37,338 nucleotides of DNA. Source: Rhodospirillaceae bacterium (GTDB lineage: Bacteria; Pseudomonadota; Alphaproteobacteria; Rhodospirillales; UBA2165). Under the pieces are notes generated by a model. It saw nothing but the letters and a program-made list of their open reading frames with translations, did not search any database and was not told the DNA's origin. Position numbers and translations under genes: made by a program. This document shows positions 17,421 through 26,157 of this stretch, in pieces. Location of the stretch: the NCBI GenBank assembly GCA_002723345.1, contig PBNV01000044.1, positions 1 to 37,338 of the forward strand, given 5' to 3'. Within the stretch, counting starts at the first letter, position 1, and each line of letters opens with the position of its first letter.

Positions 17421-17891
17421 TTATTTATTCATCTCTTGAGCTGCCGCTTCAATGGCAAGCACAATGTTATGGTAACCCGTGCAACGGCAGATGTTTCCCT
17501 CCAAGGCATGACGAATTTCATCATGACTAGGGTCGGGGTTGTCATCAACGATGCCAATAGCGCTCATCACCATTCCCGGGGTGCAGAACCCGCATTGAAG
17601 GGCATGATGCTCGCGAAAAGCCTCTTGCATTGGATGCAGAGTGTCTCCGTCGGCAAGACCTTCAATCGTTAATATGTCCTGGCCTTCGCAATGAGTTGCA
17701 AGAAGGGCACAGGATTTAACCGCACGACCGTTCATGTGGATCGTGCACGCACCACATTGGCTCGTATCGCAGCCAACATGTGTTCCCGTTAGTCCTAAAT
17801 GTTCCCTCAGAAACTGAACGAGAAGAGTGCGCCCTTCCACTTCCCCGGTAACTTCCTTACCGTTCACCGTCATTTTAACACTGTAGGACAT
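17421..17891 (-). CDS. coxS: [2Fe-2S] small subunit of a molybdenum hydroxylase
   Basis: The 156-residue product has a plant-type ferredoxin domain with cluster ligands C41, C46, C49 and C61, and an alpha-helical [2Fe-2S] domain with C100, C103, C135 and C137 (CGFCTPG and [10 protein letters not shown]). This is the complete cysteine set of CoxS/XdhA-type small subunits. AAGGGGAAAAG precedes the ATG as a strong Shine-Dalgarno. It is first of the four-gene run, so its ~300-base leader presumably holds the operon promoter. The catalytic large subunit is missing on both sides. The symbol names the subunit class, not a proven CO dehydrogenase. Confidence 0.9.
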   Translation of the reverse strand: MSYSVKMTVNGKEVTGEVEGRTLLVQFLREHLGLTGTHVGCDTSQCGACTIHMNGRAVKSCALLATHCEGQDILTIEGLADGDTLHPMQEAFREHHALQCGFCTPGMVMSAIGIVDDNPDPSHDEIRHALEGNICRCTGYHNIVLAIEAAAQEMNK

Positions 17892-18195
17892 CTTTTCCCC
17901 TTGGCTTTACAGTTCGGTGTGTAAATTTAGTCCGCATATTAACCAATTCAAGCGCAGTGCCGCCAGCACTTTAAACGTAGTTACGGTTTTTTTGTGCTGG
18001 CGGGCAAAAGTGGGGGAATAAAAAAAATTTCATTAAACTATCGATAGGTTGATGCCATGAATTGCACGGTAGGAAACTTGCGAACGCAGTAAATTAGATC
18101 TGTCACACCATAAAGAATGACGCATTAAAGCTATCGTTCTTTTCACCATGGGTTTTGGCGAAAAGATTATCTTGATTACTAATGAAAAGATCACA
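17892..18195. other. coxS leader / intergenic with hairpin
   Basis: These 304 bases separate the SPINDLY gene stop from coxS, both on the minus strand. The only structure I see is a GC-rich inverted repeat near the coxS side (listed separately). A weaker TCTTTTC/GAAAAGA repeat lies around 18137-18168. No open frame here looks like a gene. Confidence 0.5.
17961..18002 (-). promoter_or_regulatory. GC-rich inverted repeat upstream of coxS
   Basis: CGCCAGCAC (17961-17969) and GTGCTGGCG (17994-18002) are perfect 9-base arms with a 24-base loop. They extend by three more pairs with one bulge. The centre lies about 90 bases upstream of the coxS start. On the minus strand no T-tract follows, so this is not a standard terminator of the preceding gene. 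A leader RNA hairpin or a dyad operator are the alternatives. Confidence 0.4.
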
Positions 18196-20097
18196 TCAGA
18201 CAAATCTCTCGCACTTCCGTTGCCACATTTCCCTGTACGCCCTCTCGAGTGATTTTGCATATGTTTGGCCCCTGATAAGAGGAGATTCTAACAGGTGCGA
18301 GCAGATTCTTTCACGCCATATTCCAATCTGCGCCGGGTCTGACGCAAGTTGAACGGCCACGTCCACATAGGTGCCTGCATCCGCCGCGACAAACTCGGTG
18401 AGCGCGCAGTGCTGAAGCAGTGTGGCCCCGACGCGGTCCACGAAGCGGCGTCCCTTCATTGTTATAACGGGAACGCCCATAAGTAGGGCTTCAAATGTGG
18501 TCATTGCCCCATTGAATGGGAAGGGGTCCAAGGCAATATCGATTTGGCTATAGAGTGTTAAATGCTTGGGCTGTGCGTGATCGCCTGCCATGAGAAGGAG
18601 GCGGTCTTCTTCTATCCCTTCCTGGGAAAATCGCTCTTGCCACATCCTCTTAAGCCCATCATCCGCAAACAAATTTCGGTATTTAAGCATCAGTTTCGAA
18701 TGTTCAGTCTTTCGCAAAATTTCTGCCCACAGCGATACGGTTTCGTTGCTAATTTTCTCGGGCTTGTTAAACGACCCAAAGGTGATGTACCCGTTCTTCA
18801 AACAGGGTGGCGCCGAGACTTTTGGCGCATTCACAGGTTTTTCAAATTGATAGAAAACCGGTAGCCGATAGAGTTCCTCAGTAAACTGCTCCTCCGTTTC
18901 CGGGGGATGGAGGAGGCTATCCGTTAGCCAATAATCCATGGCCTCAAGGCCCGTTGTGGCACAGTCGTGGAAGCTCACCTGGATCGGAGCAGGGCGGAAA
19001 ACCGCCGTCTCGACCCGGTTTAAGTTAAACCGACCGGCGAGATAGACGGCGATATCAATACCATCCTCCGATATTTGACGGGCGAGTTGCGCATCGCTCC
19101 ACGCGGACGTGTCTCGCCAATGGTCTGTTTTATCCTGGAAAAGGGCGGTTTTCTGATCCGGTGCTTCCACATTCGCGTAAAGGGTAATCTCTAAGACATT
19201 TCTATCATGATGCGTCAAAAGAGGCATTAGATTGTTGCCGACGGGGTGGTCGTGAAAATCTGAACTAATATAGCCAATGCGGAGTTTGCGGCCCCTCGTG
19301 TATCCAACTCGGCTCGTGCTTTTGCCTGGGCCACCATGTCTATTATGCCGCTTGGCCAATTCCACGTGTAACTTGAAGAGAGCACGCGTGTCCCAAGACG
19401 GTGAATTGAGGACTGCGATTTTGAGATTTCGCTGAGCCAGTGTAGCCTGTGGGTCTCTCTTAAGAGCCGTCTGAAAACTCTCTATGGCACCGCCTACGTC
19501 GCCCATCAGTTGCTGAAGAACTCCGAAATTATTTAGGAGATCAGGTCGCTGCGGCGCGATGTCTACCGATTTTCTCAGCGCCCGGTGGGCGTCTGTCAGC
19601 CTACCTTGCTTTAGAAATGCCTGGCCGAGATTGCTGTGCGCTTCGGCGCTCTCAGGCACAAGCTCAATCGCGCGTCGGGAGATCTCCTCGGCAGCGGTGT
19701 ATCTTTGCAAAATGAGAAGGGAATTGCTCAGATTGACGAGCACAGCATAAAAATTAGGATCAAGGTTTAGCGCGCTGTAGTATGAAGCGACAGCGGCTTC
19801 GACATCCCCGAAACTATGATACATGTCTCCCAGGGTGAAATGATGACTGGCTGAGTTGGGTGCAATTTGCGTGGCCCTCAAAAGCATCCGACGTGCTTGT
19901 TCCCGGTTACCCGTCATGTGAGCGAGGCGGCCCAAAACGGCTATCGCATCCGCATTTTCGCGCTCTTCATTGAGCACCTGACGGCAGAGAGTTTCCGAGG
20001 CACCCAGTTTGCCGTTAATGAGAAACGCCTCGGCTACAGAGATCATCTCTTCACGAGTTTTATAAGTCACGTGTGGACCGCTCCGATGGAGAGCCAT
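18196..20097 (-). CDS. TPR-repeat GT41 (SPINDLY/OGT-like) glycosyltransferase
   Basis: The 633-residue product has about six tetratricopeptide repeats in its first 240 residues (SASHHFTLGDMYHSFGD, AEAHSNLGQAFLKQGR). A GT41 catalytic region follows (about 265-625). Catalytic-region landmarks are YISSDFHDHPVGNNL, QVSFHDCATTGLEAMDYWLTD, FGSFNKPEKIS, LDPFPFNGAMTTFEALLMG and RVGATLLQH, all standard for O-GlcNAc-transferase-like and SPINDLY proteins. The usual D-LTGHT segment is altered to VYLAGRFN here. Bacterial members glycosylate proteins, including flagellin or adhesins, or work in glycan assembly. Sugar donor and target are unknown. It is divergent from the Panacea-domain gene. Confidence 0.9.
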   Translation of the reverse strand: MALHRSGPHVTYKTREEMISVAEAFLINGKLGASETLCRQVLNEERENADAIAVLGRLAHMTGNREQARRMLLRATQIAPNSASHHFTLGDMYHSFGDVEAAVASYYSALNLDPNFYAVLVNLSNSLLILQRYTAAEEISRRAIELVPESAEAHSNLGQAFLKQGRLTDAHRALRKSVDIAPQRPDLLNNFGVLQQLMGDVGGAIESFQTALKRDPQATLAQRNLKIAVLNSPSWDTRALFKLHVELAKRHNRHGGPGKSTSRVGYTRGRKLRIGYISSDFHDHPVGNNLMPLLTHHDRNVLEITLYANVEAPDQKTALFQDKTDHWRDTSAWSDAQLARQISEDGIDIAVYLAGRFNLNRVETAVFRPAPIQVSFHDCATTGLEAMDYWLTDSLLHPPETEEQFTEELYRLPVFYQFEKPVNAPKVSAPPCLKNGYITFGSFNKPEKISNETVSLWAEILRKTEHSKLMLKYRNLFADDGLKRMWQERFSQEGIEEDRLLLMAGDHAQPKHLTLYSQIDIALDPFPFNGAMTTFEALLMGVPVITMKGRRFVDRVGATLLQHCALTEFVAADAGTYVDVAVQLASDPAQIGIWRERICSHLLESPLIRGQTYAKSLERAYREMWQRKCERFV

Positions 20098-20265
20098 ATT
20101 CGTTCCCGTTCTGGTTCGAAAAATCTAGGTAATGCTCCTACACGCAGGTTAAAGAGCCCTTAAAAACACGGTAGCATTTGGGATTATCCGGGCTTGAACC
20201 CATTGAACGCCGGCGTATATTCGAGTCGGAAAAAGACGCAATTAGATTATGAGAGATTTCTCGGG

Positions 20266-20805
20266 ATGCCTGCAGCCGTAGAGTCCGTTTTTGACATGGC
20301 TTTCTGGTTTTGCGACCGGGCCCTAAACGATAATGAGTACCTTCAACCTGGGAAGCTGCAGAGCCTTTTATATCTCTCGCAAGCATATTACGCCACGGCC
20401 TATAACGGCAAAAAACTTGTTCCAGCGATTTTCGTCGCAGATGAAACTGGACCGCTGGAGCCCTCTGTTTACCGAGCCTGGACCGAGGGACGGCCGAGCT
20501 TTGAAGGCGCAAATCAGGTATCCGAGGAAGCGTCGTCGTTCGGGGATAGCATTTGGCGTCGGTTCGGGCATCACTCTGCTGAGTATCTCACCAAAATTTG
20601 TATGAAGTCTCCGCCCTATTTGTCCGCCATCAAACGGGGAAGACGGGGCGAAATTTATATCGAGGATATGGTAGAGGCATTCACACGGGCCTCTAATTCT
20701 CCGGCCCTTGATCAAGTCGTGCGGCCGAAAGTAATGCGCTCTCACAAAGGGCGTGCGGTTGAAGTGAAAGCCTGGGCGCCAAAGGTGGTTAAGGTTCCTG
20801 AGTAA
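20266..20805 (+). CDS. Panacea/SocA-like (DUF4065) domain protein
   Basis: The frame is open from a TTG at 20194, but the ATG at 20266 is more likely because family members begin just before the helix SVFDMAFWF. The product then has about 179 residues. The core YLQPGKLQSLLYLSQAYYATAY, followed by EPSVYRAW, is the DUF4065/SocA antitoxin-like fold (Panacea domain). SocA in Caulobacter is a proteolytic adaptor antitoxin, and Panacea proteins neutralise diverse toxins. No toxin-like gene is adjacent: the neighbours are a divergent GT41 gene and a convergent antiporter operon. The toxin-antitoxin role is therefore unproven. Confidence 0.72.
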   Translation: MPAAVESVFDMAFWFCDRALNDNEYLQPGKLQSLLYLSQAYYATAYNGKKLVPAIFVADETGPLEPSVYRAWTEGRPSFEGANQVSEEASSFGDSIWRRFGHHSAEYLTKICMKSPPYLSAIKRGRRGEIYIEDMVEAFTRASNSPALDQVVRPKVMRSHKGRAVEVKAWAPKVVKVPE

Positions 20806-20823
20806 CGGTGACTTGTCTGAATC

Positions 20824-22527
20824 TTAAGACATGACCGCAACCAGCAACACGAATAGAAGAACCATCACGGCACCGGCAGAGACACCGAGACCCGCAGTTC
20901 TTGCCATAATGCCATCTGGACCATGAAATTGAATAGTGGTTTTTATGACGTTTCTGAGCATGCTTAACATATCATCTCGCATGGTCTCCCATGCGATGGC
21001 GCCCCGGCTTAGAAGCCAGCCAAAGGCTCTGGAGCCGATCCAGCGATAGCTGAAGTCAAAGTCAAGCATGGTGGAGCGTTGTACTAACGGATAGAGGCCT
21101 AATCGTTGAACAACCGCAAAAGCTAGAGCAGAGAACGCCAAAAGTTGGAGTATTGTTACCACGTGCGACGTCGTGTAGGGCACGTAGTGCACGGGATATG
21201 GTAAAAGCGAAAAGAGAGCGTCCGGGTATACGCCAATGCCAATACACATGAATGAGGCTATGCCCATAGCCAGGAGCATATTTATCGGCGCTTCCTGACA
21301 GAGTTTGCCTGAGTCCTGGCCAAAGAAGGCAAAGTGCGGAATTTTTATGGCGACGTAATGGAACACGCAGGCGGAAGCAAAAAGCAGCAAAACGAAGGAT
21401 ACTAGATATCCTTCCTTCGCCACGGCTGTAATAATCATAGATTTCGTAATGAACCCGCAGAAGAGAGGGAAGGCGGAGATTGATGCGCAACCCACCAGAC
21501 AAAAGACGGTTGTCAGTGGCATAGATTTATACAGTCCGCCTAGTTCTGAGCCTTTTGCCGTTCCCACCCGATGAATAACGGCGCCCAATGACATGAATAA
21601 CAGCGCTTTATAAAGAATACCCACAAAAGCATGAGCAACCGCACCATTAATTGCGAGGGTTGTGCCGACGCCGATGCCCGCGACCATGAAGCCCAATTGG
21701 TTATTAAGGGTATACGCCAGTACCCGCCTGAGATCATTCTCGAGGACGGCATAGAATATCGGGAACACTGCCATGACGGTGCCGATCCAAACAAGCTCTT
21801 CAGTGCCAGCATAGCCGCGCGCTAGCGCATATACTGCCAACTTAGTGGTAAACGCTGATAGGAACACAGTCCCGGTAGGTGTTGCTTCTGGATAAGCATC
21901 TTGTACCCAATTGTGCATCAGCGGGAACGCGCATTTAATACCAAATGCAAGTATAATGAAGACCCCCCCAGGACTAGCTAGCCCAATGGCGCCGAAATCA
22001 ACGGAACCGTTCTCAGCCGCTCTGACCACTGCACCCGCAGCCAGAAGTACCCCGGAAAGAATTTGAATAATCAAGTAACGCATGGCCGCCTTGTAGGCGC
22101 GATCAGTCCGAGCTGCCCATATAATAAACACGGAGGCCACTGCCGTTAGCTCCCAATACACAAAGAGCGTGATCAAATCGCCGGCGAAGATCGCACCAAT
22201 AGCAGCACCCATATAAACAATGGCGGAAGCTTGCTCTACCAGATCCTTGTTGTGCCAGGCGAAGATCATGCCTAGAGCAGCTGCTACATAGAAAATATAG
22301 CCGAAAATCAGGCTGAGTTTATCTATCCTGACGTGGGTCGTTTCCAATCCAAAAATCGTTATGGTGCCAAATGTCCCGGCATCCATTTGCGTCAATTGCC
22401 AGATGCCCAAGAGCGGTAGCAACAGCATGTAGGCAGACCGCATATTCCCCCGGATAAAGGGAATAAGTAGGGCGCCAACGATAAATATGAGGCCCGGAGG
22501 GATGTTAGATGCAACTTCAGTGATCAT
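20824..22527 (-). CDS. Na+/H+ antiporter subunit D-like protein (third copy, D'')
   Basis: This is a ~567-residue, ~14-16-helix NuoL/M/N-like proton- or cation-translocating subunit. Counted from the upstream ATG at 22539, the TM5 glutamate is E130 (FVYWELTAVAS) and the TM7 lysine is K202 (GIKCAFPLMHNWV). ENDLRRVLAYTLNNQLG and FGFITK-like segments follow. The C-terminus carries an extra ~90 residues with an amphipathic stretch and a last helix. The ATG at 22527 is preferred as start: GAGGA lies six bases upstream, and it overlaps the small-subunit stop by 11 bases. The alternative is 22539. It is last in the operon and convergent with the Panacea gene. Confidence 0.88.
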   Translation of the reverse strand: MITEVASNIPPGLIFIVGALLIPFIRGNMRSAYMLLLPLLGIWQLTQMDAGTFGTITIFGLETTHVRIDKLSLIFGYIFYVAAALGMIFAWHNKDLVEQASAIVYMGAAIGAIFAGDLITLFVYWELTAVASVFIIWAARTDRAYKAAMRYLIIQILSGVLLAAGAVVRAAENGSVDFGAIGLASPGGVFIILAFGIKCAFPLMHNWVQDAYPEATPTGTVFLSAFTTKLAVYALARGYAGTEELVWIGTVMAVFPIFYAVLENDLRRVLAYTLNNQLGFMVAGIGVGTTLAINGAVAHAFVGILYKALLFMSLGAVIHRVGTAKGSELGGLYKSMPLTTVFCLVGCASISAFPLFCGFITKSMIITAVAKEGYLVSFVLLLFASACVFHYVAIKIPHFAFFGQDSGKLCQEAPINMLLAMGIASFMCIGIGVYPDALFSLLPYPVHYVPYTTSHVVTILQLLAFSALAFAVVQRLGLYPLVQRSTMLDFDFSYRWIGSRAFGWLLSRGAIAWETMRDDMLSMLRNVIKTTIQFHGPDGIMARTAGLGVSAGAVMVLLFVLLVAVMS

Positions 22528-22810
22528 AATAGTCCTCATCCCGCATCAAAATCTTACGAAGTGCTTGCGCTAAAAGCACGAGGACGACCGGCAGAAAAAA
22601 TCCGAATAACCCATAAAATCCGAACCAATTTTCAAAGTCGTAGACGACATGCTTGTGATAAAAAAGGTCTGCTATAATGAGGCCCGCACACACGGCTACT
22701 AGGACCCAGAGAATTTTGGCCCTGTTCGTCTTGTCATCCAGCCAATAGTATTTGCCACCGCCTTCTGGCGGCACTGGGGAGGGGTGATGATCGTGGTGCG
22801 GGTCGCTCAT
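22517..22810 (-). CDS. small two-helix protein embedded in the antiporter operon
   Basis: The 97-residue product has a His/Pro-rich N-terminus (DPHHDHHPSP), a KYYWLDD segment and a first helix (about 33-48). A YHKHVVYDFENWFGFYGLFGFF aromatic loop runs into the second helix (about 63-85), and the end is acidic (RDEDYYDH). It is locked in the operon: 16 bases follow the preceding D subunit stop, and its stop overlaps the next D start. I recall similar unnamed proteins beside Mrp-like D subunits in other proteobacteria, but no role has been assigned that I know of. An accessory or assembly subunit of the antiporter complex is inferred from position only. Confidence 0.78.
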   Translation of the reverse strand: MSDPHHDHHPSPVPPEGGGKYYWLDDKTNRAKILWVLVAVCAGLIIADLFYHKHVVYDFENWFGFYGLFGFFLPVVLVLLAQALRKILMRDEDYYDH

Positions 22811-22826
22811 TGAGGTCGCTCCGATT

Positions 22827-24323
22827 TTATGGTTTGGTTACACTAGACGCCAGAGGCGCCAGCATTTCCGCCAAATTCCCGGCGTAAAAGAACATAAGAA
22901 AGGTTCCCGTTGCAGCAATACAAATCGCAACAAGCGAGAAAACGGGTGCCTCTTGAATACCGCCAGAGAAGTTTACATTCGCACTCGAGGACTTCATGTT
23001 GGGGAGAGGTTTAAAAAATGCCCGTGCCAGGATTGGAAATAAATAGGCGGCGCTTAAGATCGAAGAAGCCATAAACACAAAGACGAAGATCAATTGATCC
23101 GCCTCGGCAGCCCCCAGCATTATGTGCCACTTACTCCATGCGCCTCCCATCGGTGGTAATCCGATGATGCTAAGAGAGCCAATTAAAAAGGCAGCCATGG
23201 TAATAGGCATCTTTCGACCGATGCCATCTAATTCACTAACTTTGGTAAGATGGTGTGCCGTATAAATGGCGCCGGCGCAGAAAAATAGGGTGATCTTACC
23301 AAATGCGTGCATGGCGATGTGCATGCTGCCGCCGATGATGCTGGCTCCGGTCGCTAAGGCAGCGGCGAGCACGATATAAGACAATTGGCTTATCGTTGAG
23401 TAGGCAAGCCTTGCTTTCAAATTGTCTTTGCGAAAGGCGACAATCGACGCCGCGAGCAGTGTAAACGCGGCGACGCTTGCGAGGGCGAACGAGGCTCCCG
23501 AGCCATTCAATGTATCGATCCCAAAAATATAAATCACGACCTTGAGAACGGTAAACACGCCAGCTTTCACCACGGCCACGGCGTGCAACAGGGCGCTCAC
23601 AGGTGTCGGCGCAACCATGGCGGCGGGTAGCCACCGGTGAATGGGCATAAGTGCAGCCTTGCCAATTCCGTACATGTAGATGAACAGGAGAATTGCCATC
23701 ACGCCGCTAGTGACCTTATTCTCCAGGATGCCGCCAGACTGGAAGTCTAATGTGCCCGTCGCTTGCCAAGTCCATATAATGGCCAGTAGTTGCAAGCCAA
23801 TCGACGTTGACAGTAGTATTCCCAAATAAGTCCGGCCGGATTTGAGAGCTTCTGGTTTTCCGGAGTGAGTTACCAGGGGGTATGTGCTGAGCGTCAGGAT
23901 TTCGTAGAAAATGAAGAGGGTCAGCATGTTCCCGGCGAACGCAACCCCAACCGCGCTCGACAGTGCTATTGCAAAGAAAAAGTAAAAGCGGGTCTGGTTT
24001 TGCTCTTTGTTGCCTCGCATGTAACCAATGGAATAGAGCGAATTGACGATCCAAAGTCCGGACGCGATTAAACCAAATAGCATTCCCAAGGGCTCGACGG
24101 TGAATGTAATGTCGAGGCCTGGTAAAATTTCCAGAGGGGTAACGCTCGGTCGCCCACCCGCGAGCAACACAGGTACCAATGACACAACTGCCAGGAACAG
24201 AGTAACTGCCGTGACGAGGGTTGCTGTTTCGCGAATGTTGGGAAACTTACCTGTCAGCAAAATTGCGGCAGAACCAAGCAGAGGCACGCCAATGGCAAGA
24301 AGGATTGTTAATTCCGGGGTCAT
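22827..24323 (-). CDS. Na+/H+ antiporter subunit D-like / NuoL-M-N family (second copy, D')
   Basis: This ~498-residue, ~14-helix antiporter-like subunit has E141 (IFYEILTLSTYP) in TM5, K222 (GIGKAALMPIHRWLP) in TM7 and K253 (AVVKAGVF) in TM8. These are the charged residues of the proton pathway in MrpD/NuoL. KARLAYSTISQLSYI and GGAWSKWHIM are further family motifs. It resembles the NADH-plastoquinone-oxidoreductase subunit 5 branch more than its neighbour does. Its start overlaps the previous D stop by 4 bases (ATGA), showing tight translational coupling. Confidence 0.88.
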   Translation of the reverse strand: MTPELTILLAIGVPLLGSAAILLTGKFPNIRETATLVTAVTLFLAVVSLVPVLLAGGRPSVTPLEILPGLDITFTVEPLGMLFGLIASGLWIVNSLYSIGYMRGNKEQNQTRFYFFFAIALSSAVGVAFAGNMLTLFIFYEILTLSTYPLVTHSGKPEALKSGRTYLGILLSTSIGLQLLAIIWTWQATGTLDFQSGGILENKVTSGVMAILLFIYMYGIGKAALMPIHRWLPAAMVAPTPVSALLHAVAVVKAGVFTVLKVVIYIFGIDTLNGSGASFALASVAAFTLLAASIVAFRKDNLKARLAYSTISQLSYIVLAAALATGASIIGGSMHIAMHAFGKITLFFCAGAIYTAHHLTKVSELDGIGRKMPITMAAFLIGSLSIIGLPPMGGAWSKWHIMLGAAEADQLIFVFVFMASSILSAAYLFPILARAFFKPLPNMKSSSANVNFSGGIQEAPVFSLVAICIAATGTFLMFFYAGNLAEMLAPLASSVTKP

Positions 24324-25798
24324 GGACCCACTTCCATCAAGGACTGGGCAGCAGCCATCGCGGACGTGATGGTGAGGTCCGTGTGTATGCCAAAGAAAAT
24401 GTTAGCGCCCACTAGGATCCAAAGGGGTACGAGCATTAGGGCTGGGGCTTCAGAAATTGGAGCTGCACCGTCGTTCCGCGGGCGAAAATAGGCTATTTCT
24501 ACAACTTTCCAGAAATAGACCACCGCGAGAAGGGAGCTAAATAGGATCAGCGCGGCGACGATCCAGTTACTCTGTTCTATAGAGGCAGTAATTAAATACC
24601 ATTTGCTAACAAATCCAACCGTGAGTGGTATGCCGATAAGGCTGAAGCCTGCAAGAACAAAGGCAGCCATCGTAAGGGGCATCGACTTTCCGAGGCCCGC
24701 CATATCCTCGATTTTGACGGATTTGATCCTTAAGAAAACACATGCGATGACCATGAAAAGGGCTGCTTTCATAAGACCATGGTTGAAGACATGAAGAACG
24801 CCAGCTGCCAATCCCGTGATGGTCAAGAAGCTAATCCCAATGATCATGTAGCCTAACTGGGCAACACTCGAGTATGCCAGTAACCGCTTCACGTCAGTCT
24901 GAAAGATGGCTACCGCAGACATTGAAACGATAGCCGCTAGGCCCAATAAAAGCAGCGCTTCATCCAGTGGATAAGCTTCTATGGCCTCCACATCAAAAAC
25001 CGTGAAATAAATTCTCAGTAGGGCGTAAACTGCCACTTTGGTCGCTGTTGCCGCCAGGAAGGCTGTTACAACGGAGGGCGCATAGGTATAGGCGTTTGGC
25101 AGCCAAAGATGGACAGGAAATAGGCCTAATTTTAGGCCAATACCAACGGTTAAAAAGCCGAGGGCGACCAGAATAGTACGTGTCTCAGTGACGGCCGGCA
25201 ACTTATCCGCTACGTCTGCCATATTGAGCGTGCCAGTCATCTGGTACAAAAAACCGACACCTATGACATAGAATGTCGCTCCCACTGTCCCTAATACGAG
25301 ATACCGAAAAGCTGCTGTCATGGCGCGCCGAGATTTACCCAGGCTGATCATCACGTAGGTAGACAAAGATGAAATTTCCAAGAAGACGAATAGGTTGAAA
25401 ACGTCTCCCGTTATGACCATGCCAAGCAGACCCGAGAAGGTAAGAAGGTACATGGTATAAAACAGATAAACTCTGTCTTCCGGGATTTCGGCGGCGATGC
25501 TACCCGGGGCAAACAGCATTATGATGGCGCCAATGCCGCTTACAAGCAAAAGCACGAACGCTGCCAGCACATCAACTTTATATTCAATGCCCCACGGCGC
25601 GGCCCAGTCGCCCAGCAAATAAGAGATTGGTTCTCCTGTTAAAACTTGGCCAAGTAAAATTGCGGCGATGGCGAAGGATGCCCAGCTCATAATTAGGGCC
25701 ACTAACCAAGATGGGTAGGTGCGACGAAACAACAAACAGAGTGGAGCCGATAATAGAGGTAAAATGACTTGGAGAACGGGCAGATGAGCGGAAATCAT
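24320..25798 (-). CDS. mrpD: Na+/H+ antiporter subunit D (MrpD/MnhD/MbhH-like, first copy)
   Basis: This 492-residue membrane subunit follows mrpC directly, the standard place of MrpD. The TM5 glutamate is E141 (FVFLEISSLSTYVM), the TM7 lysine is K223 (LKLGLFPVHLWLPNAY), and DVKRLLAYSSVAQLGYMI and VGFVSKWYL are present. MrpD is one of the two cation/proton-translocating subunits of Mrp complexes. It overlaps mrpC by 4 bases and the next D by 4 bases. Confidence 0.9.
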   Translation of the reverse strand: MISAHLPVLQVILPLLSAPLCLLFRRTYPSWLVALIMSWASFAIAAILLGQVLTGEPISYLLGDWAAPWGIEYKVDVLAAFVLLLVSGIGAIIMLFAPGSIAAEIPEDRVYLFYTMYLLTFSGLLGMVITGDVFNLFVFLEISSLSTYVMISLGKSRRAMTAAFRYLVLGTVGATFYVIGVGFLYQMTGTLNMADVADKLPAVTETRTILVALGFLTVGIGLKLGLFPVHLWLPNAYTYAPSVVTAFLAATATKVAVYALLRIYFTVFDVEAIEAYPLDEALLLLGLAAIVSMSAVAIFQTDVKRLLAYSSVAQLGYMIIGISFLTITGLAAGVLHVFNHGLMKAALFMVIACVFLRIKSVKIEDMAGLGKSMPLTMAAFVLAGFSLIGIPLTVGFVSKWYLITASIEQSNWIVAALILFSSLLAVVYFWKVVEIAYFRPRNDGAAPISEAPALMLVPLWILVGANIFFGIHTDLTITSAMAAAQSLMEVGP

Positions 25799-26157
25799 TT
25801 ATCGTCCTCGCCTTTCTCAATGGCCAGGATTTCATCGTCTTCAATGGTGCCGAAGGAATCCCGGATGCGAACGATCATGGCAAGGCCCAACGCGGTTGTT
25901 GCAACGCCGACCACAATGGCGGTCAGGATCAGCACGTGGGGCAAAGGATTTGAGAAAACTTCTATCCCATCCGCTAAAATAGGCGCAGTACCGCCCGCCA
26001 CCCGGCCCACGGAAATATAAAAAACAAAGACCGAAACCTGAAAAATGCTGAGGCCCACCATCTTCTTAACAAGATTTCCCTGGGCGATGACGATATAGAA
26101 GCCGATCATCATTAATACGATCACAAGCCAGTAGTTCAGAAGGCCAAACAGTTCCAT
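25795..26157 (-). CDS. mrpC: MrpC/MnhC/MbhG-like antiporter subunit (NuoK-like)
   Basis: This 120-residue, three-helix NuoK homologue contains IGFYIVIAQGNLVKKMVGLSIFQ and a third helix PHVLILTAIVVGVATTALGLA, the conserved LTAIV segment of the family. The acidic C-terminal tail (EDDEILAIEKGEDDK) is cytoplasmic. The start codon shares one base with the mrpB stop (TAATG), and the end overlaps the D start by 4 bases. Confidence 0.9.
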   Translation of the reverse strand: MELFGLLNYWLVIVLMMIGFYIVIAQGNLVKKMVGLSIFQVSVFVFYISVGRVAGGTAPILADGIEVFSNPLPHVLILTAIVVGVATTALGLAMIVRIRDSFGTIEDDEILAIEKGEDDK

